A stretch of 64,000 nt of DNA from DASUBN01 sp036000105 (GCA_036000105.1 DASYGE010000012.1:310001-374000), one strand, 5' to 3'; shown: positions 44,005 through 52,865, counted from the first letter of the stretch. Numbers and translations: made by a program. The notes: generated by a model from the sequence alone, not told the origin.

Positions 44005-44265
44005 TTAAGGCTGCTGTTGCGACTGGATGAACTTCGCCAGGTTCTCCACCGAATAGAAATGCTGGCGTGTCTCCGCCGAATTGGCGTCGAGTTTCACGTG
44101 GTATTTCTTCTGGATGGCCACGCCGAGTTCGAGCGCATCTATCGAGTCGAGCCCGAGGCCGTCGCCGAACAGCGGCTTGCTCGCGTCGATGTCCGCGGGA
44201 CTTATGTCCTCAAGATCGAGCGAGGCTATGATGAGCTGTTTCAGTTCTTCGATCAGTGTGTTCAT
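44005..44265 (-). CDS. Acyl carrier protein, ApeE-like
   Basis: An 86-residue ACP with the phosphopantetheine serine in LGLDSIDALELGVAIQKKY (Ser near residue 40). Its first 56 bases overlap the end of the upstream acyltransferase gene in another frame, unusual even for this compact operon. Only one ACP is found here, whereas canonical ape loci carry two side by side. Confidence 0.9.
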   Translation of the reverse strand: MNTLIEELKQLIIASLDLEDISPADIDASKPLFGDGLGLDSIDALELGVAIQKKYHVKLDANSAETRQHFYSVENLAKFIQSQQQP

Positions 44266-45037
44266 GGCTTGCGAGTTGCAGTTTGAAGAAATCTTCCAGG
44301 TTACGGGTCAGGCGGCGGGCTGAGATGCCATGCGGCATGTCCGCGTCCACACCGAAGGCTGCGAGGTCCTGCGGCGGATAGAACTTCACCAAGAGCCGCC
44401 ACGGCCGTTCCGGTACCTGGTACCAGCGGTGGTTCTTGAGCAGCGCCGGCGGCGAGCAGTGGATCAGCACAGGCAATATCTTGCAGCCGCCGCGCACCGC
44501 CACGTGGGCCGCGCCGCGCCGGAAGCGCATCGGTGCGCCGGGCACGGAACGGGTGCCTTCCGGGAACAGCACCAGGGTGCGGCCGAGCTTGAGGGAATCC
44601 ACGCAGGAATCGATGAGCGCCGAGGAATCACCGTTGCTGATGTAGCCTGCTGCCTTCACGAAGCGCCGGTAGTAGGGGTTGGCGAGCATCGCGCTCTTGA
44701 CCACGCAGTCTGCGAAGGGCATCAGCATGAGCAGTGCGACCACATCCAGGTACATGGGATGGGTGGCGATGACGAGGGCGCCGTCCGATTGTTCCAGCCA
44801 CTCGCGGCCTTCAACCTGCACGCGTCCGAGGCCGAGAATGGCGATGCCACCCAAGAGCGCGCGGAAGGACCAGCTCACGAAGATACGGATGCGGCGCTCG
44901 CGGTCGGTGCTGCTGCCCGGCCACAGGATCAGGACCGGCAGCACGGTTATGCCGCAGAGGAAACTCAAGGTACCGTACACCGCGAAGCACAGGCCGGTGC
45001 CGAGTGCCCGCCAGATCATCCCCAGCCTAGTGAGCAT
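44210..45037 (-). CDS. Lysophospholipid acyltransferase (PlsC family), ApeD-like
   Basis: A 275-residue 1-acylglycerol-3-phosphate acyltransferase-like protein: N-terminal hydrophobic region, catalytic His93-X4-Asp98 (ATHPMYLDVV) and Glu160-Gly-Thr-Arg163 (LFPEGTRSVP). It probably forms an ester bond between a cluster acyl chain and a lipid-like acceptor, and is a second candidate for linking polyene and resorcinol. Overlaps the chain-length factor by 11 bases and the ACP by 56 bases. Confidence 0.9.
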   Translation of the reverse strand: MLTRLGMIWRALGTGLCFAVYGTLSFLCGITVLPVLILWPGSSTDRERRIRIFVSWSFRALLGGIAILGLGRVQVEGREWLEQSDGALVIATHPMYLDVVALLMLMPFADCVVKSAMLANPYYRRFVKAAGYISNGDSSALIDSCVDSLKLGRTLVLFPEGTRSVPGAPMRFRRGAAHVAVRGGCKILPVLIHCSPPALLKNHRWYQVPERPWRLLVKFYPPQDLAAFGVDADMPHGISARRLTRNLEDFFKLQLASHEHTDRRTETAHHSLARS

Positions 45038-45773
45038 GGGCGCTCCTCTCCAGCCGCCAGGGTTGGTCCACCCCGATGATCGAATCGGCTGCGGCTTCGA
45101 TGAGGAAACGCATCAGCGCCGTCTCCGGCGCTTCTTTCGCGTCACTCGTATGCCGTGTGAGCCGGCAGGTGAGGCTTGCTGCATCGGGCTGGGTGAGCAG
45201 GAGGGAGATGGAGAACGGGAGCCGCGCCGGGTCTTCCACCAGGTACGGCAGATAAGCTGATGGCGGCATGTCGTCTGCGTAGCACACCAGCACGCGGCTC
45301 GCCCCCTCAGCGATCATGTTCGCCCCCTCGAGCATGCAGAGCCCCAAGGTATCCGCACCGGCGGCCATGGCGGTGGCGGCAGAGCGGTCACCGCGCGCGA
45401 TGGAGAAAAGACCCGCCGTGCTGTTGTGTACCGACAGGCTGAACGATGTCGGTGACAGCATATCCTTATTACCCAGGGCGGTAAGCAGCTCCAGGGTGCG
45501 GCCGAGATCCCCGTGCCGTGAGGCGAATACGAACTGGACTGAGTCCAGTCCTTCGGCGCAGCTCCAGGCGGTGTGCATGGCCATGCGGCCGTGCCGGTCC
45601 AGCCGGCGCCGTAGCATGGCTGGCAGGAAGTTTACGTCTGGTTGGAAATCGCCCGCGACAGCATCCACGCCCGTGAGCCAGAGACGCCAACCTGCGGCAT
45701 CGCTCACCCCCGGCGCCCATGCCTTCCATCGGGCTATCCCGAAATCCCCTGTGCAATCCGCTGCTTGGAGCAT
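45027..45773 (-). CDS. Ketosynthase-like chain-length factor, ApeC-like
   Basis: A 248-residue protein equal to only the N-terminal half of a KS (family of beta-ketoacyl synthase chain-length factors). Segments SPTSFSLSVHNSTAGLFSI and AAGADTLGL match the KS fold, but there is no Cys at the active-site position and the C-terminal His domain is missing. It should form a heterodimer with the ApeO-like KS at 33411. ATG 45773 is the first good start. It heads the minus-strand polyene operon that runs to 31010. Confidence 0.83.
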   Translation of the reverse strand: MLQAADCTGDFGIARWKAWAPGVSDAAGWRLWLTGVDAVAGDFQPDVNFLPAMLRRRLDRHGRMAMHTAWSCAEGLDSVQFVFASRHGDLGRTLELLTALGNKDMLSPTSFSLSVHNSTAGLFSIARGDRSAATAMAAGADTLGLCMLEGANMIAEGASRVLVCYADDMPPSAYLPYLVEDPARLPFSISLLLTQPDAASLTCRLTRHTSDAKEAPETALMRFLIEAAADSIIGVDQPWRLERSAHAH

Positions 45774-45884
45774 GTCTCGTTCGCGGTTATATTGCCGACA
45801 CCCCGCCCAGCGTCTCCCCAAGGTCGGGAAATCGCCGGGTCAGGCCATTGTATAGTTTTCGTCCGACCCCGGAGCAGCCAGGCT

Positions 45885-46550
45885 TCACCCCCTGCGCAGC
45901 CTGCTGTCCAGGCGCAGATGGGGCCAGGTCACCGCAAGACCCATGACCGCCCCGGCCAGCACATCCAGGGCCAGGTGCTGCTTGGTGGCGAGGGTGGAAT
46001 AGGCGATCGCCACACACCAGACACCGTTCGACAGCCGCATCAGACGAGGAGCCCCGATGCGCTTCAGCAAGCGCTGCGCCCACAGGGCGGTCAGCACGGC
46101 ATAGGCCACATGCAGGGAGGGGCAGGCGTTGCCGGAGGCGTCCACGGTCTTCAGGAATGCGACGGAAGGATACTGGCGCCAATCGATGTCCAGCGCCGGC
46201 ACTGTCGTGGGCCAGAGCAGGAAGATGCCGAAGCCCAACACGGCCAACAGCGTGACCGAACTCAGATAGAGCGGCAGCTCGCGCGTGAGCAGCAGCATCG
46301 GCACGAGGGAGATGTAGAACCACAGGCTCGCGTAGGGGAGGAGGCTCCAGGGTTCGAAAGCTACCAACCGGTCGAGCCCTGTCACAGGCACGAGGGTGAC
46401 GGGGAACATCGGGTGTCGCAGCAGGATGAAGTACACCACCATGAACACGCTGATGGCGACGGTGGTGCAGAGCGCTTTGAGCAACCAATGCTCGCCCAGC
46501 CTCTGCGTGGCCTGCTGCAGCCAGTGCGTATGTATTCCCGGTTCAGTCAT
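45885..46550 (-). CDS. PAP2-superfamily membrane phosphatase
   Basis: A 221-residue membrane protein with about five hydrophobic segments. Phosphatase motifs are CPSLHVAYAV (SxH) and STLATKQHLALDVLAG (second His and Asp), typical of the inositol-phosphorylceramide-synthase-like PAP2 group. Substrate likely a lipid phosphate. It lies 111 bases upstream of the polyene operon on the same strand and could be transcribed with it. Start ATG 46550. Confidence 0.88.
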   Translation of the reverse strand: MTEPGIHTHWLQQATQRLGEHWLLKALCTTVAISVFMVVYFILLRHPMFPVTLVPVTGLDRLVAFEPWSLLPYASLWFYISLVPMLLLTRELPLYLSSVTLLAVLGFGIFLLWPTTVPALDIDWRQYPSVAFLKTVDASGNACPSLHVAYAVLTALWAQRLLKRIGAPRLMRLSNGVWCVAIAYSTLATKQHLALDVLAGAVMGLAVTWPHLRLDSRLRRG

Positions 46551-46635
46551 GGCAAGGCAGCCCCATAGCGCATGCGGGGCGGCAAGGCCTGCCACGGCAT
46601 GCCATGCGATTGTATGCCATTTCTTGCGGCAGCAC

Positions 46636-46648
46636 GGCCGGTCCGGCC
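46636..46648. promoter_or_regulatory. Palindrome in the fabV - PAP2 divergent promoter region
   Basis: The 144-base gap between the divergent PAP2 and fabV genes contains GGCCGGTCCGGCC, a perfect 6-base inverted repeat about a central T, ending 46 bases before fabV. TTAGAAT at 46661-46667 could provide a fabV -10 box. A regulator site is a guess from symmetry only. Confidence 0.3.
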
Positions 46649-46694
46649 GGAGACCATACGTTAGAATGACCTGCTGCGTGACGGGGGTGACTGC

Positions 46695-47912
46695 GTGATC
46701 ATCAAACCCAGGATCTGGGGCTTCATCTGCACGACGGCGCACCCGAAAGGTTGCGAGCTCAACGTGCGTGAGCAGATGAGGCTCGTGCAGGCTGCAGGCC
46801 GACGCGAGGACGGTGGCTCGATCGACCGGGCTCATGGCCCGAGACGGGCGCTGGTGATCGGCGCCTCCACGGGTTACGGCCTCGCCGCCAGGATCACGGC
46901 CGCTTTCGGTTACGGTGCCGCCACCCTCGGCCTCTTCTACGAGAAACCCGGCAAGGACAGCAAATCCGGCACCGCCGGCTGGTATAACTCCGCCGCTTTT
47001 CACGCCCTCGCCAAAGCGGCCGGCCTCAAAGCCGTCTCCATCAACGGCGATGCGTTCTCGGACGCGGCGCGGGAACGTGCCATCCAGTGCATCCAGCAGG
47101 ACCTCGGAGGTCCGGTGGACCTGGTGATCTATTCCCTGGCATCTCCCGCCCGACGCCTGCCCGGCAGCGATGCAGTGGCCCACACCGCCCTGAAGCCCAT
47201 CGGCGAGGTGTACACCGGCAAGACCATCGATACGGACAAGGACGTGCTCACGGAAGTGCGGGTCGAGCCCGCCAGCCAGGAAGAGATAGATGGCACCGTG
47301 CAGGTCATGGGCGGCGAGGATTGGGCCCTGTGGCTAGAAGCGTTGTCGAAAGCGGGTTGCCTCGCCCCCAAAGCCAAGACCATCGCCTTGAGTTACATCG
47401 GACCGGAAGTCACTTGGCCCATCTATTGGCACGGCACCATCGGCCGGGCCAAGAAACATCTCGAGGATACCGCCGTCAGGCTGAGAGATCGGGGGGTGGA
47501 TGCGCGGGTCGCCGTGATGAAATCCATCGTCACCCAGGCGAGCGCCGCCATCCCGGTGATACCGCTGTATGTCTCCGTGGTGTTCCGCATCATGAAGCAA
47601 GCGGGCCTGCATGAGGGCGCCATCCAGCAGATGAACCGCTTGTTCCGCGAGCAGCTCTACCGGCAGGACGGGCGTAGCGTGACGCCCGATGCACAGGGGC
47701 GTCTGCGGCTGGATGACCGCGAGCTGAGTAGCGAGGTGCAACAGGCCTGCAAGGATCTGTGGCCCCAGGTGACGGGCGAGAACTTCCTCGAACTCACGGA
47801 TTACGCAGGCTACAAACAGGATTTCCTGCGTCTGTTCGGTTTCGCACGGGAGGACGTGGATTACACGGCGGACGCGGTGACCGCCGTGCAATTCGACTGC
47901 ATACAGCTGTGA
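46695..47912 (+). CDS. fabV: Enoyl-ACP reductase FabV
   Basis: A 405-residue NAD(P)H-dependent trans-2-enoyl reductase for the last step of fatty-acid elongation. Features: MIIKPRIWGFICTTAHPKGC start, cofactor loop GASTGYGLA, catalytic Tyr-X8-Lys in YWHGTIGRAKK, and TQASAAIPVIPLYVS. FabV is naturally insensitive to triclosan. GTG start at 46695. Its TGA overlaps the GTG of the next gene. It is an isozyme possibly adjacent to the pigment locus by chance. Confidence 0.95.
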   Translation: MIIKPRIWGFICTTAHPKGCELNVREQMRLVQAAGRREDGGSIDRAHGPRRALVIGASTGYGLAARITAAFGYGAATLGLFYEKPGKDSKSGTAGWYNSAAFHALAKAAGLKAVSINGDAFSDAARERAIQCIQQDLGGPVDLVIYSLASPARRLPGSDAVAHTALKPIGEVYTGKTIDTDKDVLTEVRVEPASQEEIDGTVQVMGGEDWALWLEALSKAGCLAPKAKTIALSYIGPEVTWPIYWHGTIGRAKKHLEDTAVRLRDRGVDARVAVMKSIVTQASAAIPVIPLYVSVVFRIMKQAGLHEGAIQQMNRLFREQLYRQDGRSVTPDAQGRLRLDDRELSSEVQQACKDLWPQVTGENFLELTDYAGYKQDFLRLFGFAREDVDYTADAVTAVQFDCIQL

Positions 47913-48766
47913 GGGGATACTGCCGCGTCTGGCCGGCGATCCTGCTCGGCTTGCTCGTGCAGACCAGCGCATGGGCGGATGATGTGACGCCTCCACCACC
48001 GGTCACACCCAGCTTCCAATTCGGCGCCGGCGTCGGCGCCGTGCGCTTCCCGGACTATCCGGGGGCGGAAGAGCTGCGCACCCTGGTGCTGCCTTTCCCC
48101 TACATCGTGATCCGCAACCGTTACCTGGATGTGAACCGGGACCATATCCGCGGCAAATTGCTGAAGGACGACCGCTTTTCCCTGGACGTGGACTTCGGCG
48201 GCCAGGTGTCGGTGGATTCCTCAGCGACCCAGGAGCGCCGCGGCATGCCGGACCTCGACTGGCTGGGTGAGGTGGGACCGTCATTGCGCTATCACGCATG
48301 GCTGGATGCGGAGGATGAGACCCATTTCGATCTAGTGCTGCCGTTGCGGGTGGCGGTGAGCGCCCAGGGGCTCACCCTGCACCATCGCGGCTGGGTGACG
48401 GGTCCGCGGGCCGAATGGCACAAGACTCTGCACCTGCAGGATGGCGACGCCGTGTATCTCGACAGCGCACTGTCAGCGGAGTTCGTGGACCGGGCTTACG
48501 CCGACTACTACTACAGCGTCGCGCCTGAGTTCGCCACCGCCACGCGGCCGGCTTATTCTGCACCGGGCGGCTATGCCGGCGAGAGCATCGAGCTAGGCTT
48601 CAGCTGGCATCACGGGGATATGGTGTACGGTGCGTTCGTCGAGCACACGGGTCTGCACGGCGCGGCGTTCCAGTCGAGCCCTCTGGTGGGGCGCGCTGAC
48701 GGCCTGTCGCTGGGTGTGGCGGTATCCTGGATATTCCAGCGCGACGATAGCGTGCAGCAGCCCTAG
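47909..48766 (+). CDS. MipA/OmpV family outer membrane protein
   Basis: A 285-residue protein with signal peptide (about 1-22; LLGLLVQTSAWA) and a beta-barrel pattern of alternating aromatic strands. FGAGVGAVRFPDYPGAEE and VLPFPYIVIRNRYLDVNRD are MipA/OmpV signatures, and it ends in VAVSWIFQRDDS. Start GTG 47909 overlaps the fabV stop (GTGA), so it is co-translated with fabV. Role: outer membrane channel or scaffolding protein, unproven. Confidence 0.88.
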   Translation: MRGYCRVWPAILLGLLVQTSAWADDVTPPPPVTPSFQFGAGVGAVRFPDYPGAEELRTLVLPFPYIVIRNRYLDVNRDHIRGKLLKDDRFSLDVDFGGQVSVDSSATQERRGMPDLDWLGEVGPSLRYHAWLDAEDETHFDLVLPLRVAVSAQGLTLHHRGWVTGPRAEWHKTLHLQDGDAVYLDSALSAEFVDRAYADYYYSVAPEFATATRPAYSAPGGYAGESIELGFSWHHGDMVYGAFVEHTGLHGAAFQSSPLVGRADGLSLGVAVSWIFQRDDSVQQP

Positions 48767-50022
48767 GCTTCCACGCCTGTGGGCACCGCATGGCCCATGC
48801 GCGGCAGCAACACCCGCAATATCGGCCCGGTCATGGCGCTGGTCACTACCGCCATCACCACCAGCATGCTGAACACGTCCTGGGGGATGACCTTGAGGTC
48901 GAAGCCGATGTTGAGCACGATCAGCTCCATGAGGCCGCGGGTATTCATCAGCGCGCCCAGGGCCCAGGACTGACGCCTGTCGAAGCCCGCGTAGCGGCCG
49001 GCGAGATACACCGGGATCATCTTCCCGAGTATCCCCGCAGCCACTACCAGCAGTAGCCATCCCATGTCATTCATAGAGGACAAACCGAGGATGTTGGTGC
49101 GCAGGCCCGTGTAGGTGAAGAACACAGGCAGGAAGAATACCAGCACGAACTGGCCCACCCGTTGCTGCCAGGCCGCCACGAAATCCTGGTGCGGATGGAA
49201 CAAGAGGCCCGCGGCGAAGCCGCCGAAGATGGCGAAGATGCCGAGTCCATAGGTGCAGATGCCTAAGGCGAGCATCAGGCAGATGACGCAGGCCATGAGG
49301 TTGGACGACAAGCCGCCGCCGTGGCGTGCCATGAGCCGATCCACCAGGGGACGCAGCACGAAGTACAAGGCTGCCAGGAACAGCAGCAACCCGCAGGTCT
49401 GCAAGGCCAGATGGGCGCCGGAGAAACGTGCGCTGGCGTAAGCGGAGACACCCGCCAGCAAGAGCCAGCCCACCACGTCGTTGACGGCCGCCGCAGAGAT
49501 GGCCACCACGCCGATCTCGGTGCGGGTCAGGCCGTACTGATGCAGGATGCGCCCCAGCACCGGCATGGCGGTGATGGCGAGCCCCACGCCGCAGAACAGG
49601 CTATATGCGAGGGAATCGCTGTCGGGAGCCAGCATCGGTGCCGACCACTCGCCCAGGAGGAAGCCCAGGGCGAAGGGCACACCGATGGACATGAGTGCGA
49701 TGCCGCCCACGCCTTTCAGGTTACGGGCGTTCTTGAGATGACTCGAATCGAAGTCCAGGCCGATCTGGAACATGAGGAAGATGAGGCCGATCTGGCTGAT
49801 GATGGTGATGGGCACCGCCGCCTGCTCGCCGAACAGCACATGGGAGGCCTGGGGGAAGAAATATCCAGCGAAGGATGGCCCCAGCAAGAGGCCCGCGATG
49901 ATCTCGCCGATGACCCCTGGCTGGCCGAGCCTGCGGAATGCCGTGTTCATCAAGCGCGCGGCCAGGATCATGACGATGAGCTGCAGCAGGATGGAGAACA
50001 GCAGCGCTTCGGTCTGGTTCAT
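48763..50022 (-). CDS. CPA2-family cation/proton antiporter
   Basis: A 419-residue inner-membrane protein with about 12 hydrophobic segments and no C-terminal TrkA-N domain, so shorter than KefB/KefC. Segments GEIIAGLLLGPS and ALGALMNTRGLMELIVLNIG are typical of the Na+/H+ or K+/H+ exchanger fold. The ion is not determinable. It is convergent with the MipA gene, overlapping by 4 bases. Confidence 0.9.
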   Translation of the reverse strand: MNQTEALLFSILLQLIVMILAARLMNTAFRRLGQPGVIGEIIAGLLLGPSFAGYFFPQASHVLFGEQAAVPITIISQIGLIFLMFQIGLDFDSSHLKNARNLKGVGGIALMSIGVPFALGFLLGEWSAPMLAPDSDSLAYSLFCGVGLAITAMPVLGRILHQYGLTRTEIGVVAISAAAVNDVVGWLLLAGVSAYASARFSGAHLALQTCGLLLFLAALYFVLRPLVDRLMARHGGGLSSNLMACVICLMLALGICTYGLGIFAIFGGFAAGLLFHPHQDFVAAWQQRVGQFVLVFFLPVFFTYTGLRTNILGLSSMNDMGWLLLVVAAGILGKMIPVYLAGRYAGFDRRQSWALGALMNTRGLMELIVLNIGFDLKVIPQDVFSMLVVMAVVTSAMTGPILRVLLPRMGHAVPTGVEA

Positions 50023-50050
50023 CGGAAGGCTCCCCGGTTTTCTTCCCCGG

Positions 50051-50407
50051 TCAGGTCTTGCGCTGTACGCCTGCGTCTGCGAGACGTTTCAGGTAACGCT
50101 GCCAGTTGGCGGCATGCTCTTTCCCCAGTTCCAGCAGCACCGGCCAGGAATACAGGCCGGTATCGTGGCCATCGTCGAACTTGAGCCGTACGGCATAGTT
50201 CCCCACCGGCTCCACGTCCAGCACCTTAACTTTCTCCTTGCCCACTTGCAGGATCTCCTTGCCGTGGCCACGCACCTCGGCGGAGGGGGAGAACACCCGC
50301 AGGTATTCGAAGGGCAGCTCGAAGCGCTGACCGTCGTCGAAGGTGACGGCCAGTACGCCGGCTGACTTGCGCAGACGGATCTCGGTAGGGCGGGGGACGG
50401 TGTCCAT
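50051..50407 (-). CDS. DUF971 protein (gamma-butyrobetaine hydroxylase-like N-terminal domain)
   Basis: A 118-residue DUF971 domain protein. The segment DDGQRFELPFEYLRVFSPSAE and YAVRLKFDDGHDTGLYSW is characteristic (quoted in parts: FELPFEYLRVFSPSAE). The domain is linked in other proteins to Fe-S or 2-oxoglutarate enzymes, but no function is established for the stand-alone form. It follows xerC by 12 bases and is probably in the dapF operon. Confidence 0.88.
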   Translation of the reverse strand: MDTVPRPTEIRLRKSAGVLAVTFDDGQRFELPFEYLRVFSPSAEVRGHGKEILQVGKEKVKVLDVEPVGNYAVRLKFDDGHDTGLYSWPVLLELGKEHAANWQRYLKRLADAGVQRKT

Positions 50408-50419
50408 CGGCTGATTTTA

Positions 50420-51334
50420 TCAGCCGGCGCTCTTCTTTTTCTTGGCCCGCGGATGAGCCGCATCATAAGTCTTGGCCAGATGCTGGAAATCCAGATGGGT
50501 GTAGATCTGGGTGGTGCTGATGTTGGCGTGACCCAGGAGTTCCTGCACTGCTCTCAGGTCACCGCTGGATTCCAGCACGTGGCTGGCGAAGGAATGGCGG
50601 AAGAGATGGGGATACACCCCCTGCTGCACACCCTGGGCCCGACCCCAGCGCCTGAGACGTGACTGCACGGTGCGAGGCGAGAGCGGGCCGCCGCGAGGGC
50701 CCACGAACAGCGTGGTATCCGCAGGCTTCGCGAGTTCGCCCCGGACCTTGAGCCAGGCGGCGAGGGCCACGAGGGCCTCCCGGCCCACGGGCACGATGCG
50801 CGTCTTGCTGCCCTTGCCGGTGACGGTCACGAGGCCTTCCTGCAGGCTGATGTCGGTGAGGCCTATGGAGATGAGTTCCGCGAGGCGCAGGCCTGAGGAA
50901 TACAGGAGTTCCATTATGGCCCGATCCCGCACGATCTCGGGCTCGGCGCCTTCTATCTGGAGGAGTCGCGCCATCTGGTCCGCATCCAGGGTGTCGGGCA
51001 GGCGCTTCGCCGCCTTGGGTGCGCGCACCCCTTCGGCGGGATCCTTGCGGGCCGCACCCTCGTCCTGCAGATAGAGATAGAAGGACCGCACCGAAGCCAG
51101 CAGGCGCTGGATGCTCTTGGGGGCGAGACCCTGACGATGGCGCGCCGCCACGAAGGCGCGTATGTGATGCACGTCGAGGGCCGCCCAATCGGTCACGCCC
51201 TGCTTGGCGCAGAACTCCCGGAGCGTGGCCAGGTCGCGGGCGTAATTGCTGCGGGTGTGGTGCGAAAGGTTGCGCTGGACGAGATGGGCGATGAAGCGGG
51301 CGATCCAATCTTGAAGCTTGAGCGGATCGCTCAT
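50420..51334 (-). CDS. xerC: Site-specific tyrosine recombinase XerC
   Basis: A 304-residue recombinase that, with XerD, resolves chromosome dimers at dif. N-terminal SAM-like DNA-binding domain (about 5-95), then the catalytic domain with Arg in SGLRLAELISIG, the HxxR and His of HLFRHSFASHV and LLGHANISTTQIYTH, whose Tyr is the nucleophile. Location in a dapF-DUF484-xerC operon is the classical XerC context and separates it from XerD. Overlaps DUF484 by 4 bases. Confidence 0.95.
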   Translation of the reverse strand: MSDPLKLQDWIARFIAHLVQRNLSHHTRSNYARDLATLREFCAKQGVTDWAALDVHHIRAFVAARHRQGLAPKSIQRLLASVRSFYLYLQDEGAARKDPAEGVRAPKAAKRLPDTLDADQMARLLQIEGAEPEIVRDRAIMELLYSSGLRLAELISIGLTDISLQEGLVTVTGKGSKTRIVPVGREALVALAAWLKVRGELAKPADTTLFVGPRGGPLSPRTVQSRLRRWGRAQGVQQGVYPHLFRHSFASHVLESSGDLRAVQELLGHANISTTQIYTHLDFQHLAKTYDAAHPRAKKKKSAG

Positions 51335-52038
51335 TTCGGCATGAGCGGGTGCAAGGCTGCGCTCACGAGCTCGCTGATGCGTGTGAGGAAGGCGGTACCG
51401 AGGGTCGGGCTAAAGCGTTCCAGATCATGGCTGCCCACGGCCAGCAGCCCGAGCGAGCCCTTGTCGCCGAGCGGCACCAGGGCCGCCGAGGCGATGCGCT
51501 CCGCCTGGTCGCCGAACAGGAACTCCAGTTGCGGCGGCCGCAGGCGCCCCACGTGGGGCTTGCCGGATTTGAGCAGATCCCGGAACTGGTCGAGACCCGG
51601 GTCTTCCAGCGTGAGCCAGCGGGCCGGGCCGGCGTCCGCATCCTGCTTACCGGGATGCAGAAGGAACACGCTCACTTCGTCGGCGCCGAAGCGCTCCCGC
51701 AGTTCTTCCTGCAGGGCGTAGAGCCGCTCCGGCAGGCCGGCGCCTTCCAGCAGCGCCAAGGCCAGGCGATGGATGCGTTCGATGAGGGTGTCGTTGGCGC
51801 GCGCCACTTCGATGAGATCCACCAGCTTGCGCTCCAGCTGCCGGTGTTGCTGGCGCAGCACTTCCACCTGGCGCTCGATGAGCGACACGGCGCTGCCGGT
51901 GGGATGGGGGATCTTGAGTTTGCCGAGGAGTTCGGCATGGGATTCGAAGAATTCGGGATGGCTGAGGAGATACTCCACCACGCTGTCGTCCGGCAGCGCG
52001 TGTTCGCCTTTCAGGCCTGCCTTGTGCTCGATGCTCAT
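51331..52038 (-). CDS. DUF484 family protein
   Basis: A 235-residue protein with the DUF484 layout: N-terminal DDSVVEYLLSHPEFFESHAELL, coiled-coil-like middle (LIERQVEVLRQQHRQLERKLV) and a GAF-like C-terminal half (LGLLAVGSHDLERFSPTLGT). Conserved beside dapF and xerC in proteobacteria; function is unknown. Overlaps both neighbours by 4 bases. Confidence 0.92.
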   Translation of the reverse strand: MSIEHKAGLKGEHALPDDSVVEYLLSHPEFFESHAELLGKLKIPHPTGSAVSLIERQVEVLRQQHRQLERKLVDLIEVARANDTLIERIHRLALALLEGAGLPERLYALQEELRERFGADEVSVFLLHPGKQDADAGPARWLTLEDPGLDQFRDLLKSGKPHVGRLRPPQLEFLFGDQAERIASAALVPLGDKGSLGLLAVGSHDLERFSPTLGTAFLTRISELVSAALHPLMPK

Positions 52039-52865
52039 AGTTCGACCTGCCCTTCAAAGACGGTGACCGCGGGACCGGTCATCCACACAGGCTCTCCCTC
52101 GCCACGCCAGCTTACCACCAGCTGACCGCCGCGTAGCCCCACTGTCACGCTCTCGTCCAGCCAGCCCAGGAGCCGGCCCCAGACCACGGCGGCGCAGGCG
52201 CCGGTGCCGCAGGCCAGGGTCTCACCGGTGCCGCGTTCCCAGACCCTGAGGCGCATGCTCTTGCGGTCCTGCCAGGAAGCGAAGCCCACGTTAGCGCGCT
52301 TGGGGAAGCGCGGGTGATGTTCGATGCGTGGGCCCAGTTCCCTCACAGGCGCGCTGTCCACGTCCGGCACATCCAGGATGGCATGGGGATTGCCCATGGA
52401 GACGGCGCCGATCTCCACGCTGCGCCCGTCCACATCCAGCTCATAGACCATGGCCCGGGCGGAAGCAGTGAAGGGGATCTCGGCGGGTTCGAGCCGCGGC
52501 ACGCCCATGTTGGCGCGCACCATGCCGCTCTCCGCCAGTTCCGCCTGCACGGGGCCCGCGATGGTGCCGAGGCGCACCTCGCCGTTCTTCACCACGCCGC
52601 GGTTCGCGAGATAGCGCGCCACGCAGCGTACACCGTTGCCGCATTGCTCTACCTCGCCACCGTCGGCGTTGAAGATGCGGTAATTGGCATGGAACTGTCC
52701 GGCCTTGGGGGCTTCCAGGAGCAACAGCTGATCGAAACCGATGCCGGTACGCCGGTCGGCAAGTTCCCGCACCCGGGGTTCGCTCAGTTTCACCGAGGCC
52801 TCCAGGGCATCCAGCACCACGAAGTCATTGCCGAGGCCGTGCATCTTGGCGAATCTGAGTTTCAA
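52035..52865 (-). CDS. dapF: Diaminopimelate epimerase
   Basis: A 276-residue enzyme converting LL- to meso-diaminopimelate for lysine and peptidoglycan. Both catalytic cysteines are visible: EQCGNGVRCVARYL and ACGTGACAAVV. The start MKLRFAKMHGLGNDFVVLD is typical. First gene of dapF-DUF484-xerC-DUF971. Confidence 0.97.
   Translation of the reverse strand: MKLRFAKMHGLGNDFVVLDALEASVKLSEPRVRELADRRTGIGFDQLLLLEAPKAGQFHANYRIFNADGGEVEQCGNGVRCVARYLANRGVVKNGEVRLGTIAGPVQAELAESGMVRANMGVPRLEPAEIPFTASARAMVYELDVDGRSVEIGAVSMGNPHAILDVPDVDSAPVRELGPRIEHHPRFPKRANVGFASWQDRKSMRLRVWERGTGETLACGTGACAAVVWGRLLGWLDESVTVGLRGGQLVVSWRGEGEPVWMTGPAVTVFEGQVEL

Larger units (their letters stand above)
18020..45773. other. 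Hybrid dialkylresorcinol / aryl-polyene (flexirubin- or arcuflavin-like) biosynthetic gene cluster
   Basis: This span holds 29 genes that fit two known type II-like systems. DarA and DarB homologues (27288-29394) with ACP, KS, degenerate KS, BtrH-like protein and ABC exporter form a DAR module. Genes from 31010 to 45773 reproduce the aryl-polyene ape gene order (C, D, E, G, H, I, J, ammonia-lyase, K, L, M, N, O, P, Q, R by my reading). An activating phosphopantetheinyl transferase is included. Esters of an aryl-polyene acid with a dialkylresorcinol are known as flexirubins and as arcuflavin from Azoarcus. The product here is inferred. I see no dedicated regulator gene. Confidence 0.85.
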
